Of a stretch of 64,000 nucleotides of DNA, positions 51,621 through 61,117 are shown in pieces; position 1 is the first letter of the stretch; every line of letters starts with the position of its first letter. Source of the DNA: Synechococcus sp. UW69 (GTDB lineage: Bacteria > Cyanobacteriota > Cyanobacteriia > PCC-6307 > Cyanobiaceae); NCBI RefSeq assembly GCF_900474185.1, contig NZ_UCNW01000009.1, forward strand, positions 434,001-498,000, read 5' to 3'. Made by a program: the position numbers and the translations under genes. The notes beneath the pieces are model-generated. The model was not told the DNA's origin and made no database searches. It saw nothing but the letters and a program-made list of their open reading frames with translations.

Positions 51621-52464
51621 TCACGATCTACAGCTGGTAGTTCTGCACGTCCCCAAGTGTGCGGGCACTGCACTGCGAAGAGCCTTTCTCGAGGACGGCG
51701 CTGACCGCCGAATGGAGAGCTGGTTCGACTTCAGCTATGACCCTGTACTAAAACGCCAAGTGGACCTGGCCCATCGCCCCTTGATGGATCTGCGCCACAC
51801 CCGACTGTGGCGCTGGCTGCGCCGCTACCAGGTGATTGCCTGCATCCGTCATCCCTACGACCGCCTGGCCTCCGCCTGTAGGGAAAACCTGCGCCAGAAA
51901 AGCCGCGCAACCGAGGTGCAAGTGCGCAGCCAGCCGCCCACCGAAGAACAACTTCTGCATTACCTGCGACGGCTACCAGCTGCCATGGACGCCCATGACC
52001 TGCGCTGGGTGCATGGCTTTCCGATCCACTGGTTCACTCACCTCGGCAAACGCCCGATGGTGGATCAGCTGATCCGCTGCGAGCAGTTCAGCAGCGATCT
52101 CGAAGCGCTGGGGGAGTCACTCTCTCTGCCCAAGAGCCTGCGGAAGCGACTGCGCGCCGTCGGAGAAGGCGCAGGACGCCGGGAGGCAGCAAATCTCACG
52201 GCGATCCGCAACCATCCCGATCTTCAGGCGTTGGCCAATCAGCTGCACCACGAAGACTTCCCCTGTTTTCAGTACAAGCAGCAGAAGGCGGAGTACAGGG
52301 ACACGGAGCTAAAACAACTGATCAATGCCTGCCTCACCATTGGCCCCTCCCATGACCTGCCGCTGACCAACCTCACGCCGGAGATGCACTGGTATTACGG
52401 ACGCGTCAGCCAACGCCCAGAGCTTCGACTCAAGCCCAAACGCACGGGGAGGACCAGACGATGA
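51610..52464 (+). CDS. Sulfotransferase family protein (Sulfotransfer_2-like)
   Basis: A 284-residue PAPS-dependent sulfotransferase candidate. The 5'-phosphosulfate loop is HVPKCAGTALRRAF near residue 15 and the 3'-phosphate motif is ACIRHPYDRLASACRENL near 78, with Arg-x-P-x-R-Ser in canonical spacing. These are the marks of carbohydrate sulfotransferases (2-O/HNK-1 related). GTG at 51610 is chosen since the core follows at once; the frame upstream is within cysE. It overlaps the next glycosyltransferase gene by 4 bases. It is high in GC, like its neighbours, so unlike the AT-rich sulfotransferases. Confidence 0.85.
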   Translation: MIVDHDLQLVVLHVPKCAGTALRRAFLEDGADRRMESWFDFSYDPVLKRQVDLAHRPLMDLRHTRLWRWLRRYQVIACIRHPYDRLASACRENLRQKSRATEVQVRSQPPTEEQLLHYLRRLPAAMDAHDLRWVHGFPIHWFTHLGKRPMVDQLIRCEQFSSDLEALGESLSLPKSLRKRLRAVGEGAGRREAANLTAIRNHPDLQALANQLHHEDFPCFQYKQQKAEYRDTELKQLINACLTIGPSHDLPLTNLTPEMHWYYGRVSQRPELRLKPKRTGRTRR

Positions 52465-53996
52465 TGCTGGTGCTCACACTGCTCTGCCGGGATGAAGCCG
52501 ACATCCTCGAGAGCATGTTGCGTTTCCATCTGGCCCAGGGGGTTGATCGGATCATCGCCACTGACAACGGCTCAATGGACGGCAGCCTGGAGATCCTGCA
52601 ACGGTTCCAACGACGCGGCCAGTTGACGCTGCTGCAGGAAGCGGAACAGACCCACGATCAAGCCGTGTGGGTGACCCGGATGGCGCGGATGGCAGCAGAG
52701 ATGGGGGCGGACTGGGTGATCAACAGCGATGCGGATGAGTTCTGGTGGCCGCAACAGGGCGACCTCAACTCCACCCTGGCCCAGCTCCCCGAAAGCGTTG
52801 AAGGCCTGCTGGTGGAACGCACCAACTTTCTGCCACCACCACGTAACGGCCAAGACCATCGACCCTTCTATCAGCGCCAGACCCTGCGCGAACGGATCTC
52901 CCGCAACAGCCTTGGCGTGCCCCTACCCCCCAAGCTGATTCACCGCGCCTTTCCAAGCGTCGAGATCAAGGACGGGAACCATGGCGCGAAGCTGAATGGC
53001 AGATCCATTGCGGGAATCAAGAGCACCGCGATAGAGGTCCTGCATGTGCCCATTCGCAGCTACCCACAACTCGAACGCAAAATCCGACAGGGAACGGAGG
53101 CTCTACAGCGCAACAAACGCGTTAGTGCGGGCATCGGCGACAGCTGGCGAAAGATCTACGCCAATCACCTGAGTCAGGGAACCCTGCCGGCCTATTACGA
53201 CAGCCTCCGGCTCAACCCTGCCGCGATCGCAGCCCAACTGGTTCGCGGTGAGCTGATCGACGATCGGCGGCTGCTGAAAGCCCTTGGCAATCCCTTGCCC
53301 CGAGTGGCCGTAATCACGCCCTATTACAAGGAGCCACTGGCCCAGCTGCGCCAGTGCCACGACAGCGTGCTGGCCCAGAGCGAGCCCTGCCTGCATGTTC
53401 TGGTGGCCGATGGATACCCTCGCCGACGGATCAACCACTGGCGTGCCGAACACGTGCGGCTACCGCGCAGCCATCGCGACATCGGATCGACACCGCGCTT
53501 GATCGGCAGCTATCACGCCATCGGCCTGGGGGTGGATGCCGTGGCCTTCCTCGATGCCGACAACTGGTATGGCCCCGACCATATCTCCAGCCTGCTGAAA
53601 GCGATGGACGACCACCAGGCTGATTTCATTTCATCCAGCCGCACCCTCTGCCGCCTGGACGGATCGGTGATGGGACCCTGCCCCCTCACCGACCCGGATC
53701 GCTTCATCGACACCAACGCAATGCTCTTGGGCCGAGGCGCTTTCCCCCTATTGCACCAATGGGTGCTGATGCCGCCCTATGGCCACCTGATCGGCGATCG
53801 AATCATGCTGCATCACATCAAGCAGTCCGGCTTGCAGCGCCAGCACCTCGACCAGGGCTCGGTCTTTTACCGCTGCGCCAAGGGAGGGCTCTACAGACAG
53901 CTCAGGGAAGAGATTCCTGCAGGGGTGCAGGAGAGACCGGATTACGAAGCTTCGTTCCGTCAGTGGGAAGCCGATGGCTATTCGCCACTGAAGTAA
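52461..53996 (+). CDS. Tandem two-domain glycosyltransferase
   Basis: A 511-residue protein with two GT-A modules. Residues about 1-260 form a GT2/GT92-like unit (LTLLCRDEADILESMLRFHLAQGVDRI, NGSMDGSLEIL, DWVINSDADEFW with a DXD-like pair). Residues about 275-500 form a second unit (VAVITPYYKEPLAQLRQCHDSVLAQ, VAFLDADNWYGPDHISSLL, again with DXD). The protein therefore probably adds two sugars or repeats of a disaccharide, as in bifunctional polysaccharide synthases; that is inference. It begins 4 bases inside the sulfotransferase gene, and its 3' end overlaps the convergent GT32-like gene by 19 bases. Confidence 0.82.
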   Translation: MMLVLTLLCRDEADILESMLRFHLAQGVDRIIATDNGSMDGSLEILQRFQRRGQLTLLQEAEQTHDQAVWVTRMARMAAEMGADWVINSDADEFWWPQQGDLNSTLAQLPESVEGLLVERTNFLPPPRNGQDHRPFYQRQTLRERISRNSLGVPLPPKLIHRAFPSVEIKDGNHGAKLNGRSIAGIKSTAIEVLHVPIRSYPQLERKIRQGTEALQRNKRVSAGIGDSWRKIYANHLSQGTLPAYYDSLRLNPAAIAAQLVRGELIDDRRLLKALGNPLPRVAVITPYYKEPLAQLRQCHDSVLAQSEPCLHVLVADGYPRRRINHWRAEHVRLPRSHRDIGSTPRLIGSYHAIGLGVDAVAFLDADNWYGPDHISSLLKAMDDHQADFISSSRTLCRLDGSVMGPCPLTDPDRFIDTNAMLLGRGAFPLLHQWVLMPPYGHLIGDRIMLHHIKQSGLQRQHLDQGSVFYRCAKGGLYRQLREEIPAGVQERPDYEASFRQWEADGYSPLK

Positions 53997-54631
53997 AGAG
54001 ATTCGCATTGTTGCCGCTGAGACCAGTGCTGCTCCGCAGGCAGCACCTTGGAACTGGAGCCAAAGCAGAGGTGGTCGCTGAGCTCCGTGACCGGTCGCAC
54101 GGTAAGGGTGAGATCCCAGGCACCGCTGGCCAGCAAATCCCTCAACAGTCCTGGGCCGAAGGAGCGATAGACCTTGGTGCCGGTGCGCGCCAGAAGGGAG
54201 GCCGCAATCGATTGCCAAGCAGCTGCCAGAAGTGGGTGATTCGGTGCTGCGGCATGGATCAGACCGGTGCAGACCTTGGGGTGTTCCTGATGGGGCTTGC
54301 GCAGCAGAAGCAACGGCGCCTGGAGGTCGATCCAGTCCTCGACAGGAGTGAGGCAGGTGGTGGCGGCGTCAATCCAGAGGCCTCCCTGGGCTAGCAGCAG
54401 GGCAATGCGGAGCACATCGGCCTGCATTGCTGGCAGACGGATGTCAAGAAAGGCCTGCGCGAGGGCTGGGCCGTGGTGTTCAGCGAGAAACGCGGCGGCG
54501 CTCTCGCGAGCGAAGCGCTGGTAGCGCCAAGACGGATGCTGCTGGCGCCAGCCCTGCATCCGCTCGGCGATGGCCTCAGGGGGATCCGGCTGATCCCAGT
54601 ACTGAATAAGCGACCGTCCGGCGGCCGTCAT
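53978..54631 (-). CDS. GT32-like glycosyltransferase
   Basis: A 217-residue protein related to the sugar-binding DXD glycosyltransferases (capsular and mannosyl transferase type). Family features: IQYWDQPDPPEAI at the start, RLPAMQADVLRIALLLAQGGLWIDAATTCL near residue 75. The usual YxDxD metal motif reads WIDAATT, so one metal-binding Asp is missing and activity is uncertain. The ATG at 54631 overlaps the next upstream gene's stop by 4 bases, giving a translationally coupled sulfotransferase-sulfotransferase-GT32 run behind secA. Confidence 0.75.
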   Translation of the reverse strand: MTAAGRSLIQYWDQPDPPEAIAERMQGWRQQHPSWRYQRFARESAAAFLAEHHGPALAQAFLDIRLPAMQADVLRIALLLAQGGLWIDAATTCLTPVEDWIDLQAPLLLLRKPHQEHPKVCTGLIHAAAPNHPLLAAAWQSIAASLLARTGTKVYRSFGPGLLRDLLASGAWDLTLTVRPVTELSDHLCFGSSSKVLPAEQHWSQRQQCESLYFSGE

Positions 54632-55299
54632 CTCTGCGCAGCCTCGGGCGCAAGGGGGTAATTGAAGCGGCGGAAGTCGTCCTCATAAAACGCCTGAATC
54701 TGGGCCAAGGCCTCGGCACTCAGCCCAGCCCCCTGGGGTGCTGACGGCTGGACTGGGCCGCTGCTGTTTCTGCGCTGCAGGAGAGCCGGATCCAGGGGCA
54801 CGCCGAGCTGCTCGAACAACAGCTGCAGATCAGCATCGAAGCGTTCCTGCCGTCCGGTGATCACCCGTTCCGCCAGCGGGTTGGGCAGGGCATCCAGCCA
54901 GTGCACCATCGGCTGGAAATGGGGCAACTCGGCCGCGATCTCCGGCAGCTTGAAGCAGCACTGCTCCAGGCTGGGGGCCAACTGCTGCAACAGCTGCTGG
55001 GCCGCCCGGTCGGCGGGGAACTGCTGCTCACCGGCCTGGGCGTTGAGGCCGCCGGCACTGAAATAGCGATAGCAACTGATCAACCGGTCCACTGGATGGC
55101 GCACCATTAAAAACGCGAGCGCATATGGAGCGAGCTCCTTTGGAGCAAAGCGGCGGCGCTCCACGCGCTGTCCGTCCTGAAAACGCAGAAGGGTGTGGTG
55201 GTGGATGCAAGCGAAGCTGTTGGCTGCGGAGGCCTTGAGGATGCGGCGCACGCTGGTGCCGCCGGTCTTGGCCAGATGCACAAACAGCAGCCCGTTCAT
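54628..55299 (-). CDS. Sulfotransferase family protein
   Basis: A 223-residue sulfotransferase candidate. The PAPS loop FVHLAKTGGTSVRRIL is at residue 6 and the 3'-phosphate motif FLMVRHPVDRLISCYRYF near residue 70; both match carbohydrate sulfotransferases of the 2-O/HNK-1 type. It is short, with the C-terminal end (QAFYEDDFRRFNYPL) typical of the family, where tail residues include a Tyr/Phe rich end. The start overlaps the following sulfotransferase's stop by 4 bases. Substrate unknown; the glycan made by adjacent glycosyltransferases is the best guess. Confidence 0.82.
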   Translation of the reverse strand: MNGLLFVHLAKTGGTSVRRILKASAANSFACIHHHTLLRFQDGQRVERRRFAPKELAPYALAFLMVRHPVDRLISCYRYFSAGGLNAQAGEQQFPADRAAQQLLQQLAPSLEQCCFKLPEIAAELPHFQPMVHWLDALPNPLAERVITGRQERFDADLQLLFEQLGVPLDPALLQRRNSSGPVQPSAPQGAGLSAEALAQIQAFYEDDFRRFNYPLAPEAAQR

Positions 55300-56063
55300 G
55301 CCGCCAACATCCAGGCAAAACGGGTGGGGGCCAGCAGGACTTCAATCTCAGCCCAGTTGCTGATCAACTGCGCCAGCGGCTCGGGGTTGATGCGCTGGAG
55401 CCGCACCTGAACAGGCTCAGGCTCCAAACCAAGGGCAGCACAGACCTGGCCATAGCCCAGCTGCGGGGAGGGCTCGATCGCGTCTTCGTAGATCAGCTCT
55501 AGCGGTGGAGGTTGCTGCTGGTCCTGGCACCACTGCTGCAACTCATCACGCAGCTGCTGGTGGGTGTGGTCGTAGCGCTCCAACCAACCCAGCAGGGAGT
55601 GGGTCTCAACCCCCTCATGGATCGCATTAGGATCAATAGTGAGTCTTCGGTTGGCGAGCTCAAGGGGTTGGGCGTCCTGCTTCTGCACGTAGACCCCACT
55701 CCGCTGGGCCATCAGGTGCGACACGAGTCGGCGCAGGCCATTGCGCCGATGAATCAACAGATGCCGCTCAAAGCCATGGCCCGCCGTCGCTGTCAGCCAG
55801 TCCTGAAACGAAGCCTGCGGGTACAGGGCGAAGTTTTGGGCCGAAAGGCATTTGATCTCGATGTTAAGCACCGGCTTCTGGGCGTTCCGCACCGCGGAAG
55901 CCAGCACCTCCTGCATCGGCGGGACCGGCCTGTCGCCCCAGCGCCGGGGCATGTAGCGAGAAAAGATCTCGTTCTGCGCCTGGATCCGACTGTGCTGGGT
56001 GAGCAACGAGCCAAGGACGCTGCTCCCGCAGCGCCCTTGGTGCCAGGTGGCCAATCCGATCAT
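55296..56063 (-). CDS. Stf0-like sulfotransferase
   Basis: A 255-residue protein of the Stf0 (trehalose 2-sulfotransferase) type by eye: [17 protein letters not shown] gives an R.GSS loop, and the region [22 protein letters not shown] resembles the Stf0 segment with R-R-x-x-x-R-x-S, where mycobacterial members carry hLRRxDkLRQAVS. It thus differs in type from the other two sulfotransferases in the block. The ATG at 56063 overlaps the secA stop by 4 bases, so it is coupled to secA. Confidence 0.75.
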   Translation of the reverse strand: MIGLATWHQGRCGSSVLGSLLTQHSRIQAQNEIFSRYMPRRWGDRPVPPMQEVLASAVRNAQKPVLNIEIKCLSAQNFALYPQASFQDWLTATAGHGFERHLLIHRRNGLRRLVSHLMAQRSGVYVQKQDAQPLELANRRLTIDPNAIHEGVETHSLLGWLERYDHTHQQLRDELQQWCQDQQQPPPLELIYEDAIEPSPQLGYGQVCAALGLEPEPVQVRLQRINPEPLAQLISNWAEIEVLLAPTRFAWMLAA

Positions 56064-58873
56064 GCCTGGGCTTTGGGCTGTGTCGGCTGGAACATGAACA
56101 TCGAATAGATCACGTTGCGGCGCATGTTCGTCATCATCTCAAGGAACATGTCGTAGCCCTCGTTCTTGTATTCGATCAGCGGGTCCTTCTGACCGTACCC
56201 CCGTAGGCCGACTGATTCGCGCAGGGCGTCCATGGCCTGCAGATGCTCACGCCAGAGCGTATCGATCTGCTGAAGGATGAAGAAGCGTTCTGCCTCCCGC
56301 ATCAGCCCCGGACGCTGTTGCTCGATCTGCCCCTCCTTGAGGTCGTAGGCATTGCGCAGCTGCTCCTGGAGAAATGCCTTGAGCTCCTCCGTGGCCAGAC
56401 CTTTCACCTGATCAGGGGTGAGATCTTCCAGCAGGTAAATGAATTCCTTCACTTTGCCCACCAATTGGTCAAGATCCCATTCCTCCGGAGGTAAATCGGG
56501 ATTGACATAAGCCTCCACGATTTCGTCCATGGTGCGCTCGCCATAGCCGATTACCTGCTTTTTGAGTGCTCGCCCGTCTAGTACCCGACGTCGCTCCGAA
56601 TACACCGCCCGACGCTGGTTGTTCATCACTTCGTCGTACTCAAACACTTGCTTGCGAATGTCGTAGTAGTAAGTCTCCACTTTTTTCTGTGCTCCCTCCA
56701 GGGAACGGGTGAGCATGCCGGATTCGATTGGCATGTCTTCCTCCACGCGGAAGGCATTCATCAGTCCTGCGACACGATCGCCACCGAAGATGCGCAGCAG
56801 GTTGTCGCCGAGAGACAGGAAGAAGCGGGTGGAGCCCGGGTCTCCCTGGCGGCCGGCACGGCCCCGAAGCTGGTTGTCCACCCGACGGGATTCATGCCGT
56901 TCCGTGCCGATCACGTGCAAGCCTCCGGCTTCGCGCACGTGACTTTCCTCCTGTTTGACCACCCCGTCGTATTCCCCCTTCACCAGGGTTATTGAAGAGC
57001 GCAACGCCTGGATCTGGGGATCCTCGGTGGGAGCCTTTTCTGCTGCGGTAGCGATGCGTTCCTCAAGGTCGATAACGGTGAGGGTCCTGTCGCCCCATGC
57101 CTTCACCAGATCCCGGGCCAATTGGCCTAGTGCTTGATCCGCAGTGTCTGACAACGGGCAGGGATAGAGGCTGTCGCTGCTGCGGGCCGGGGCGCTGGCC
57201 TTGGCCTCCGCAAAACCTGCGGCGGCCGTATTGCGTTGCAGCGGAACCGGCGGCCTGTGCTCCTCCTCGGGCTTCACCAGCCGGGGCATTAATACTTCCC
57301 GCAACTTGAGGCGAGCCATGTAATCACTGTTACCGCCTAGAATGATGTCGGTGCCACGCCCAGCCATGTTGGTTGCGATCGTGACGGCACCCGCACGGCC
57401 GGCCTGGGCCACGATTTCAGATTCGCGCTCAACGTTCTCTGGCTTGGCGTTGAGCAGGTTGTGCGGGATGTTTTGTTCCGCCAGTAGGGAGCTGAGTAGT
57501 TCGCTTTTCTCAACGGACGTTGTTCCCACCAACACCGGCCGACCTTGTTTGTGTATTTCGGCAGTTTCATTGGCAACGGCCCGCCACTTAGCGACCTCGG
57601 TTTTGTATACCTGGTCCGCCCAGTCCTGACGAGCACGAACTCGGTTTGTAGGAACGATTGTTGTTTCGAGTTTGTAGGTTTTTTCGAATTCCACCTCTTC
57701 CGTCTTCGCTGTACCGGTCATACCCGCCAAGCGCGGATAGAGGAGAAAGAAGTTTTGGTAAGTGATCGAGGCTAGGGTCTGGGTCTCGGCCTGAATCTGA
57801 AGCGATTCCTTGGATTCGATCGCCTGGTGTTGTCCGTCACTCCAACGGCGCCCTGGCATTACGCGGCCAGTGAATTCATCCACGATCACTGCTTCGCCAT
57901 CGCGCACGATGTAGTTGACGTCTTTGACGAACAGCTCTTTGGCCTTTAGAGCATTAGTAATGTAGTGAGCCCATGGGTCCTGGGGATCGAACAGGTCCTG
58001 CACCCCAAGCATCTGTTCCGCTTTGGCAAAGCCTTCATCAGTGAGGGTGCAGCTGCGCTGCTTTTCATCCACTTCATAGTCGCCATCTGGATCAATGCCG
58101 TCCTTGCCCAGTTCAGCAGCACGCTCCAAAGCTTCAGCCACTTGCCTTGCCTGCTGGTACTTCTCCTGAGGCCGCTCAACCTGCCCCGAGATGATCAGTG
58201 GTGTGCGGGCCTCGTCGATCAGTATCGAATCCACCTCGTCGATGACGCAGTACTGGAACTCGCGTTGAACGACTTCACTAATGTCAGCGGCCATGTTGTC
58301 CCGCAGGTAATCGAAGCCCAGCTCTGAATTGGTGGCGTAGGTGATGTCACAGCCATAGTTGCGCCGTCGTTCCTCAGGCCGCATGTCCTGCTGGATCAGA
58401 CCTACCGACAGGCCGAGGAAACGGTGCACCTGGCCCATCCACTCCGCATCTCGTCGGGCGAGGTAATCGTTCACAGTGACCACGTGAACACCACGGCCGG
58501 TGAGAGCGTTGAGGTAACTGGGAAGGGTGGCTACCAAAGTCTTGCCTTCACCGGTCTTCATCTCGGCAATCTGGCCCTCATGTAGCACCATGCCGCCGAT
58601 AAGCTGGACATCGAAGTGGCGCATGCCCAGAACTCGCTTGCTGGCTTCGCGCACCACTGCAAAGGCCTCTGGGAGTATTTCATTAAGGATGGGTTGCTGG
58701 TTCTTAAGCTCGCCGGCGTTACTCAATCGTTCTTTGAATGCAGCAGTGCGACAACGTAGGGATTCGTCGCTGAGATGACCAATATCTTGTTCTAGCAAAT
58801 TGATATCGGATAAAATAGGCTGATACCGCTTTAGCTTGCGGGCATTGGGGTCACCCAGCAGGAGCTTGAGCAT
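56060..58873 (-). CDS. secA: Preprotein translocase ATPase SecA
   Basis: A 937-residue SecA, motor of the Sec export channel (also feeds the thylakoid in cyanobacteria). Walker A is [14 protein letters not shown] near residue 106; the DEAD-type motif [19 protein letters not shown], the [10 protein letters not shown] and [14 protein letters not shown] motifs, and the C-terminal helical wing are present. The C-terminus ends [12 protein letters not shown] and lacks the Cys-rich zinc motif found in many proteobacterial SecA proteins. It lies 44 bases from the divergent AT-rich sulfotransferase gene. Sulfotransferase and GT genes are attached directly downstream. Confidence 0.97.
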   Translation of the reverse strand: MLKLLLGDPNARKLKRYQPILSDINLLEQDIGHLSDESLRCRTAAFKERLSNAGELKNQQPILNEILPEAFAVVREASKRVLGMRHFDVQLIGGMVLHEGQIAEMKTGEGKTLVATLPSYLNALTGRGVHVVTVNDYLARRDAEWMGQVHRFLGLSVGLIQQDMRPEERRRNYGCDITYATNSELGFDYLRDNMAADISEVVQREFQYCVIDEVDSILIDEARTPLIISGQVERPQEKYQQARQVAEALERAAELGKDGIDPDGDYEVDEKQRSCTLTDEGFAKAEQMLGVQDLFDPQDPWAHYITNALKAKELFVKDVNYIVRDGEAVIVDEFTGRVMPGRRWSDGQHQAIESKESLQIQAETQTLASITYQNFFLLYPRLAGMTGTAKTEEVEFEKTYKLETTIVPTNRVRARQDWADQVYKTEVAKWRAVANETAEIHKQGRPVLVGTTSVEKSELLSSLLAEQNIPHNLLNAKPENVERESEIVAQAGRAGAVTIATNMAGRGTDIILGGNSDYMARLKLREVLMPRLVKPEEEHRPPVPLQRNTAAAGFAEAKASAPARSSDSLYPCPLSDTADQALGQLARDLVKAWGDRTLTVIDLEERIATAAEKAPTEDPQIQALRSSITLVKGEYDGVVKQEESHVREAGGLHVIGTERHESRRVDNQLRGRAGRQGDPGSTRFFLSLGDNLLRIFGGDRVAGLMNAFRVEEDMPIESGMLTRSLEGAQKKVETYYYDIRKQVFEYDEVMNNQRRAVYSERRRVLDGRALKKQVIGYGERTMDEIVEAYVNPDLPPEEWDLDQLVGKVKEFIYLLEDLTPDQVKGLATEELKAFLQEQLRNAYDLKEGQIEQQRPGLMREAERFFILQQIDTLWREHLQAMDALRESVGLRGYGQKDPLIEYKNEGYDMFLEMMTNMRRNVIYSMFMFQPTQPKAQA

Positions 58874-58917
58874 GGTTGCGACGGCTATCCGAGTTGCGCA
58901 TATATCCTACTTAACCA

Positions 58918-59724
58918 ATGGAGCCAATCATGGAATCAATTCATCAGAAAATGCTTTTACCAACATTCCTTTGTGTTGGAGCTCAGAAAGCTGGTACCAC
59001 AACGTTGCACCAGCTTTTGTCGAGACATCCACAAATATTTCTTCCTGACAAAAAAGAACTGCACTACTTTAGTTTAAATTTCGATAAAAATCTGAAGTGG
59101 TATGAAAAGTGGTTCTATGGATCGGAGCAGTGTATTCAGGTTGGAGAAATAACGCCTTACTATATTTTTCATCCATATGCGGCGAAAAGAATAATAGAAT
59201 CTTTGGGTAGAATCAAAATAATAATATTGCTCAGAGATCCAATTAAAAGATCCATCTCACACTATTTGCATTCGTTTAAATTGGGCCATGAGACATTATC
59301 GATAGAGGGCGCTTTTGCTGCTGAGAAAGAGAGACTTGCAGAAGCTGAAATCGAGCTGAAGTCCATTTGTGGGCGTCATGTCTTCCACCAAGAATGCAGT
59401 TATATTAGTAGAAGTTTGTATAAATCTCAGGTAGAGAGATATTTGGATTTCTTTGGCGCAAGCAATGTTTTAATTATTCCAAGTGAATTCTTTTTTTCAC
59501 AACCTGAAATTTATCTGGCTAAGATATTAAGCTTTCTGGGTGTTGAGCAAATTCCTATTTTAGAAAAGAGTTTATTGCATGTACATGCTAATGCCGCAAA
59601 AATTGATTTAAATGGCGAGCTGAGTAGCAAGTTTATGCGCAAGATGCGTCAGGCATTAGACGAAAGCTATTCATATGCTCAAAATAGCCTCAATTTCAAA
59701 AATGAATTGAACTGGAATTGGTGA
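58918..59724 (+). CDS. Heparan-type sulfotransferase family protein (AT-rich)
   Basis: A 268-residue protein of the Sulfotransfer_1 (NDST/3-O) group. The PAPS loop is FLCVGAQKAGTTTLHQLLSRHPQ near residue 18, followed by KELHYFS; the 3'-phosphate motif is IIILLRDPIKRSISHYLHSFKLG near 100. It is AT-rich and starts a distinct-composition island next to secA. The first ATG is at 58918 and a second in-frame one at 58930. Divergent from secA across 44 bases, so promoters overlap. Acceptor unknown; bacterial members modify oligosaccharides such as Nod factors. Confidence 0.85.
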   Translation: MEPIMESIHQKMLLPTFLCVGAQKAGTTTLHQLLSRHPQIFLPDKKELHYFSLNFDKNLKWYEKWFYGSEQCIQVGEITPYYIFHPYAAKRIIESLGRIKIIILLRDPIKRSISHYLHSFKLGHETLSIEGAFAAEKERLAEAEIELKSICGRHVFHQECSYISRSLYKSQVERYLDFFGASNVLIIPSEFFFSQPEIYLAKILSFLGVEQIPILEKSLLHVHANAAKIDLNGELSSKFMRKMRQALDESYSYAQNSLNFKNELNWNW

Positions 59725-60015
59725 CTTAAATGCTAAAGTATTAAACATCTATTGCTTCTAAGGCTTTTTCTGCCAATTAATCGGAGAAATAAAAGACTTT
59801 CATTAACTAAAGCTTGAATTTCTTGGAATGATTTAGCTAATTGCGTAATTGGCATTCAAGATTGTTTATTTGTATTTAATCTTATGCATTGATAAGTCTA
59901 GAGAATCCGAAAATATTTGCGGCTTAAATTAATTTTCAACTCTTTCAATAGTTTAACCAGTGCTATTGGCCTAGGACCCACAAGATGTTATATTAAGCTT
60001 AATTGGCTTTAATTC
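59725..60015. other. AT-rich intergenic region with HlyD promoter
   Basis: A 291-base stretch with no credible gene on either strand. Near its right end TTGGCC (59966-59971), a 17-base spacer and TATATT (59989-59994) give a fair sigma-70 promoter for the downstream secretion adaptor gene, with a leader of about 15 bases. No terminator hairpin with a U-tract is clear after the sulfotransferase gene. Confidence 0.45.
59966..59994 (+). promoter_or_regulatory. Putative sigma-70 promoter of the HlyD-like gene
   Basis: The -35 box TTGGCC (four of six to TTGACA) and the -10 box TATATT (five of six) are separated by 17 bases; transcription would start near 60001, about 15 bases before the ATG at 60016. 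Seen directly; function is inference. Confidence 0.4.
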
Positions 60016-61107
60016 ATGCGAAGGCAACTTGCCGACGTTACATCCGAGTTTGTTGGCAAAAGGCACTCTCTTACATTACGCCAAACTCCTAAGTGGGCTC
60101 AGAGTCTCGTTTTGATTCTTTTGGCTTTTGGTGGATCTGCTTTAGTTGCCAGCTTTATCATCAAGATCGATGAGGTGATAACTGTTGCTGGCTCATTACG
60201 CCCGTTGGAAGGGACTACAGATGTTTTAGCACCTGTTACTGCTACTGTCGAGGAGTTAAAAGTCAAGGAAGGAGATTCTGTTGAAAAGGGTGATATAATA
60301 CTTTTGTATGATGTTGAAGATGCAAAAATTAAAAAACGTGATTTAATTGAAAATATTACATCTACTCAAATGTATCTACAGAAAAACTTAGAATTAAGAA
60401 AGATCAAGCTGGATGCGTTAAAGCGAAGTTATTTGTTTTCGAGTGAAATTGCTCAACGTTACGAATATCTTTCTGAGCAGGGGGCTGCCTCAGAACTCTC
60501 TCAATTATCCCAAGAACAAAAATTAGAGGATATTAAATCTCAGATATTGCAAATTGAACAAGAGACAGAACAATTAAAACTTCAATTTAATCAGAAGATT
60601 AGATCAATGCGTTCAGATTTAGAAAGATCTCAACTGCTAATCGACAATAGTATTATCAAATCGACTCTTTCGGGAGTTGTCTTTGATTTAAATACCTCTG
60701 CTAAACAAGTTACCCCGCTTGGAAAGCCACTTATGCAATTAATCCCAAATGATGTAGCAAAGGCTGAAGTTTTTGTTAGTAATAGAGATATTGGATTTGT
60801 AGCTCTTGGTCAACCCTCTGAAGTAAAAGTGGATGCCTATCCTTTTACGAAATTTGGAGGCCTTGATGGTAATGTTACCCATATTGGAGCTGATGCACTG
60901 GAACCTGATAATACCAACCCAAGCTATAGATTCCCTGTAACTATTACTTTAGACTCATCTGTATTAATTTCCCAAGGTCGCGAGCTGCCCCTAAAGCCTG
61001 GCATGTCTGTACAAGCAAACTTGATGCTCAGACAAAAGAAATTGATTAGTCTTATAACAGATATGTTTACTAAAAATGTTGAAGGACTTAAGAGCTTGAG
61101 GGATTAA
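60016..61107 (+). CDS. HlyD-family type I secretion adaptor
   Basis: A 363-residue membrane-fusion protein. A cytoplasmic N-terminus is followed by a membrane helix (LVLILLAFGGSALVASFIIKI, near residue 33), a lipoyl half (VLAPVTATVEELKVKEGDSVEKGDIILLYD), a long coiled coil (about 120-220), the second lipoyl half (IKSTLSGVVFDL) and a beta-barrel domain. These links inner-membrane ABC exporters to a TolC-like channel. No ABC exporter is seen within this window; it may lie past the right edge or elsewhere. AT-rich, like its island neighbours, and 10 bases before a GT4 gene. Confidence 0.88.
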   Translation: MRRQLADVTSEFVGKRHSLTLRQTPKWAQSLVLILLAFGGSALVASFIIKIDEVITVAGSLRPLEGTTDVLAPVTATVEELKVKEGDSVEKGDIILLYDVEDAKIKKRDLIENITSTQMYLQKNLELRKIKLDALKRSYLFSSEIAQRYEYLSEQGAASELSQLSQEQKLEDIKSQILQIEQETEQLKLQFNQKIRSMRSDLERSQLLIDNSIIKSTLSGVVFDLNTSAKQVTPLGKPLMQLIPNDVAKAEVFVSNRDIGFVALGQPSEVKVDAYPFTKFGGLDGNVTHIGADALEPDNTNPSYRFPVTITLDSSVLISQGRELPLKPGMSVQANLMLRQKKLISLITDMFTKNVEGLKSLRD

Positions 61108-61117
61108 AAGAATTCTG

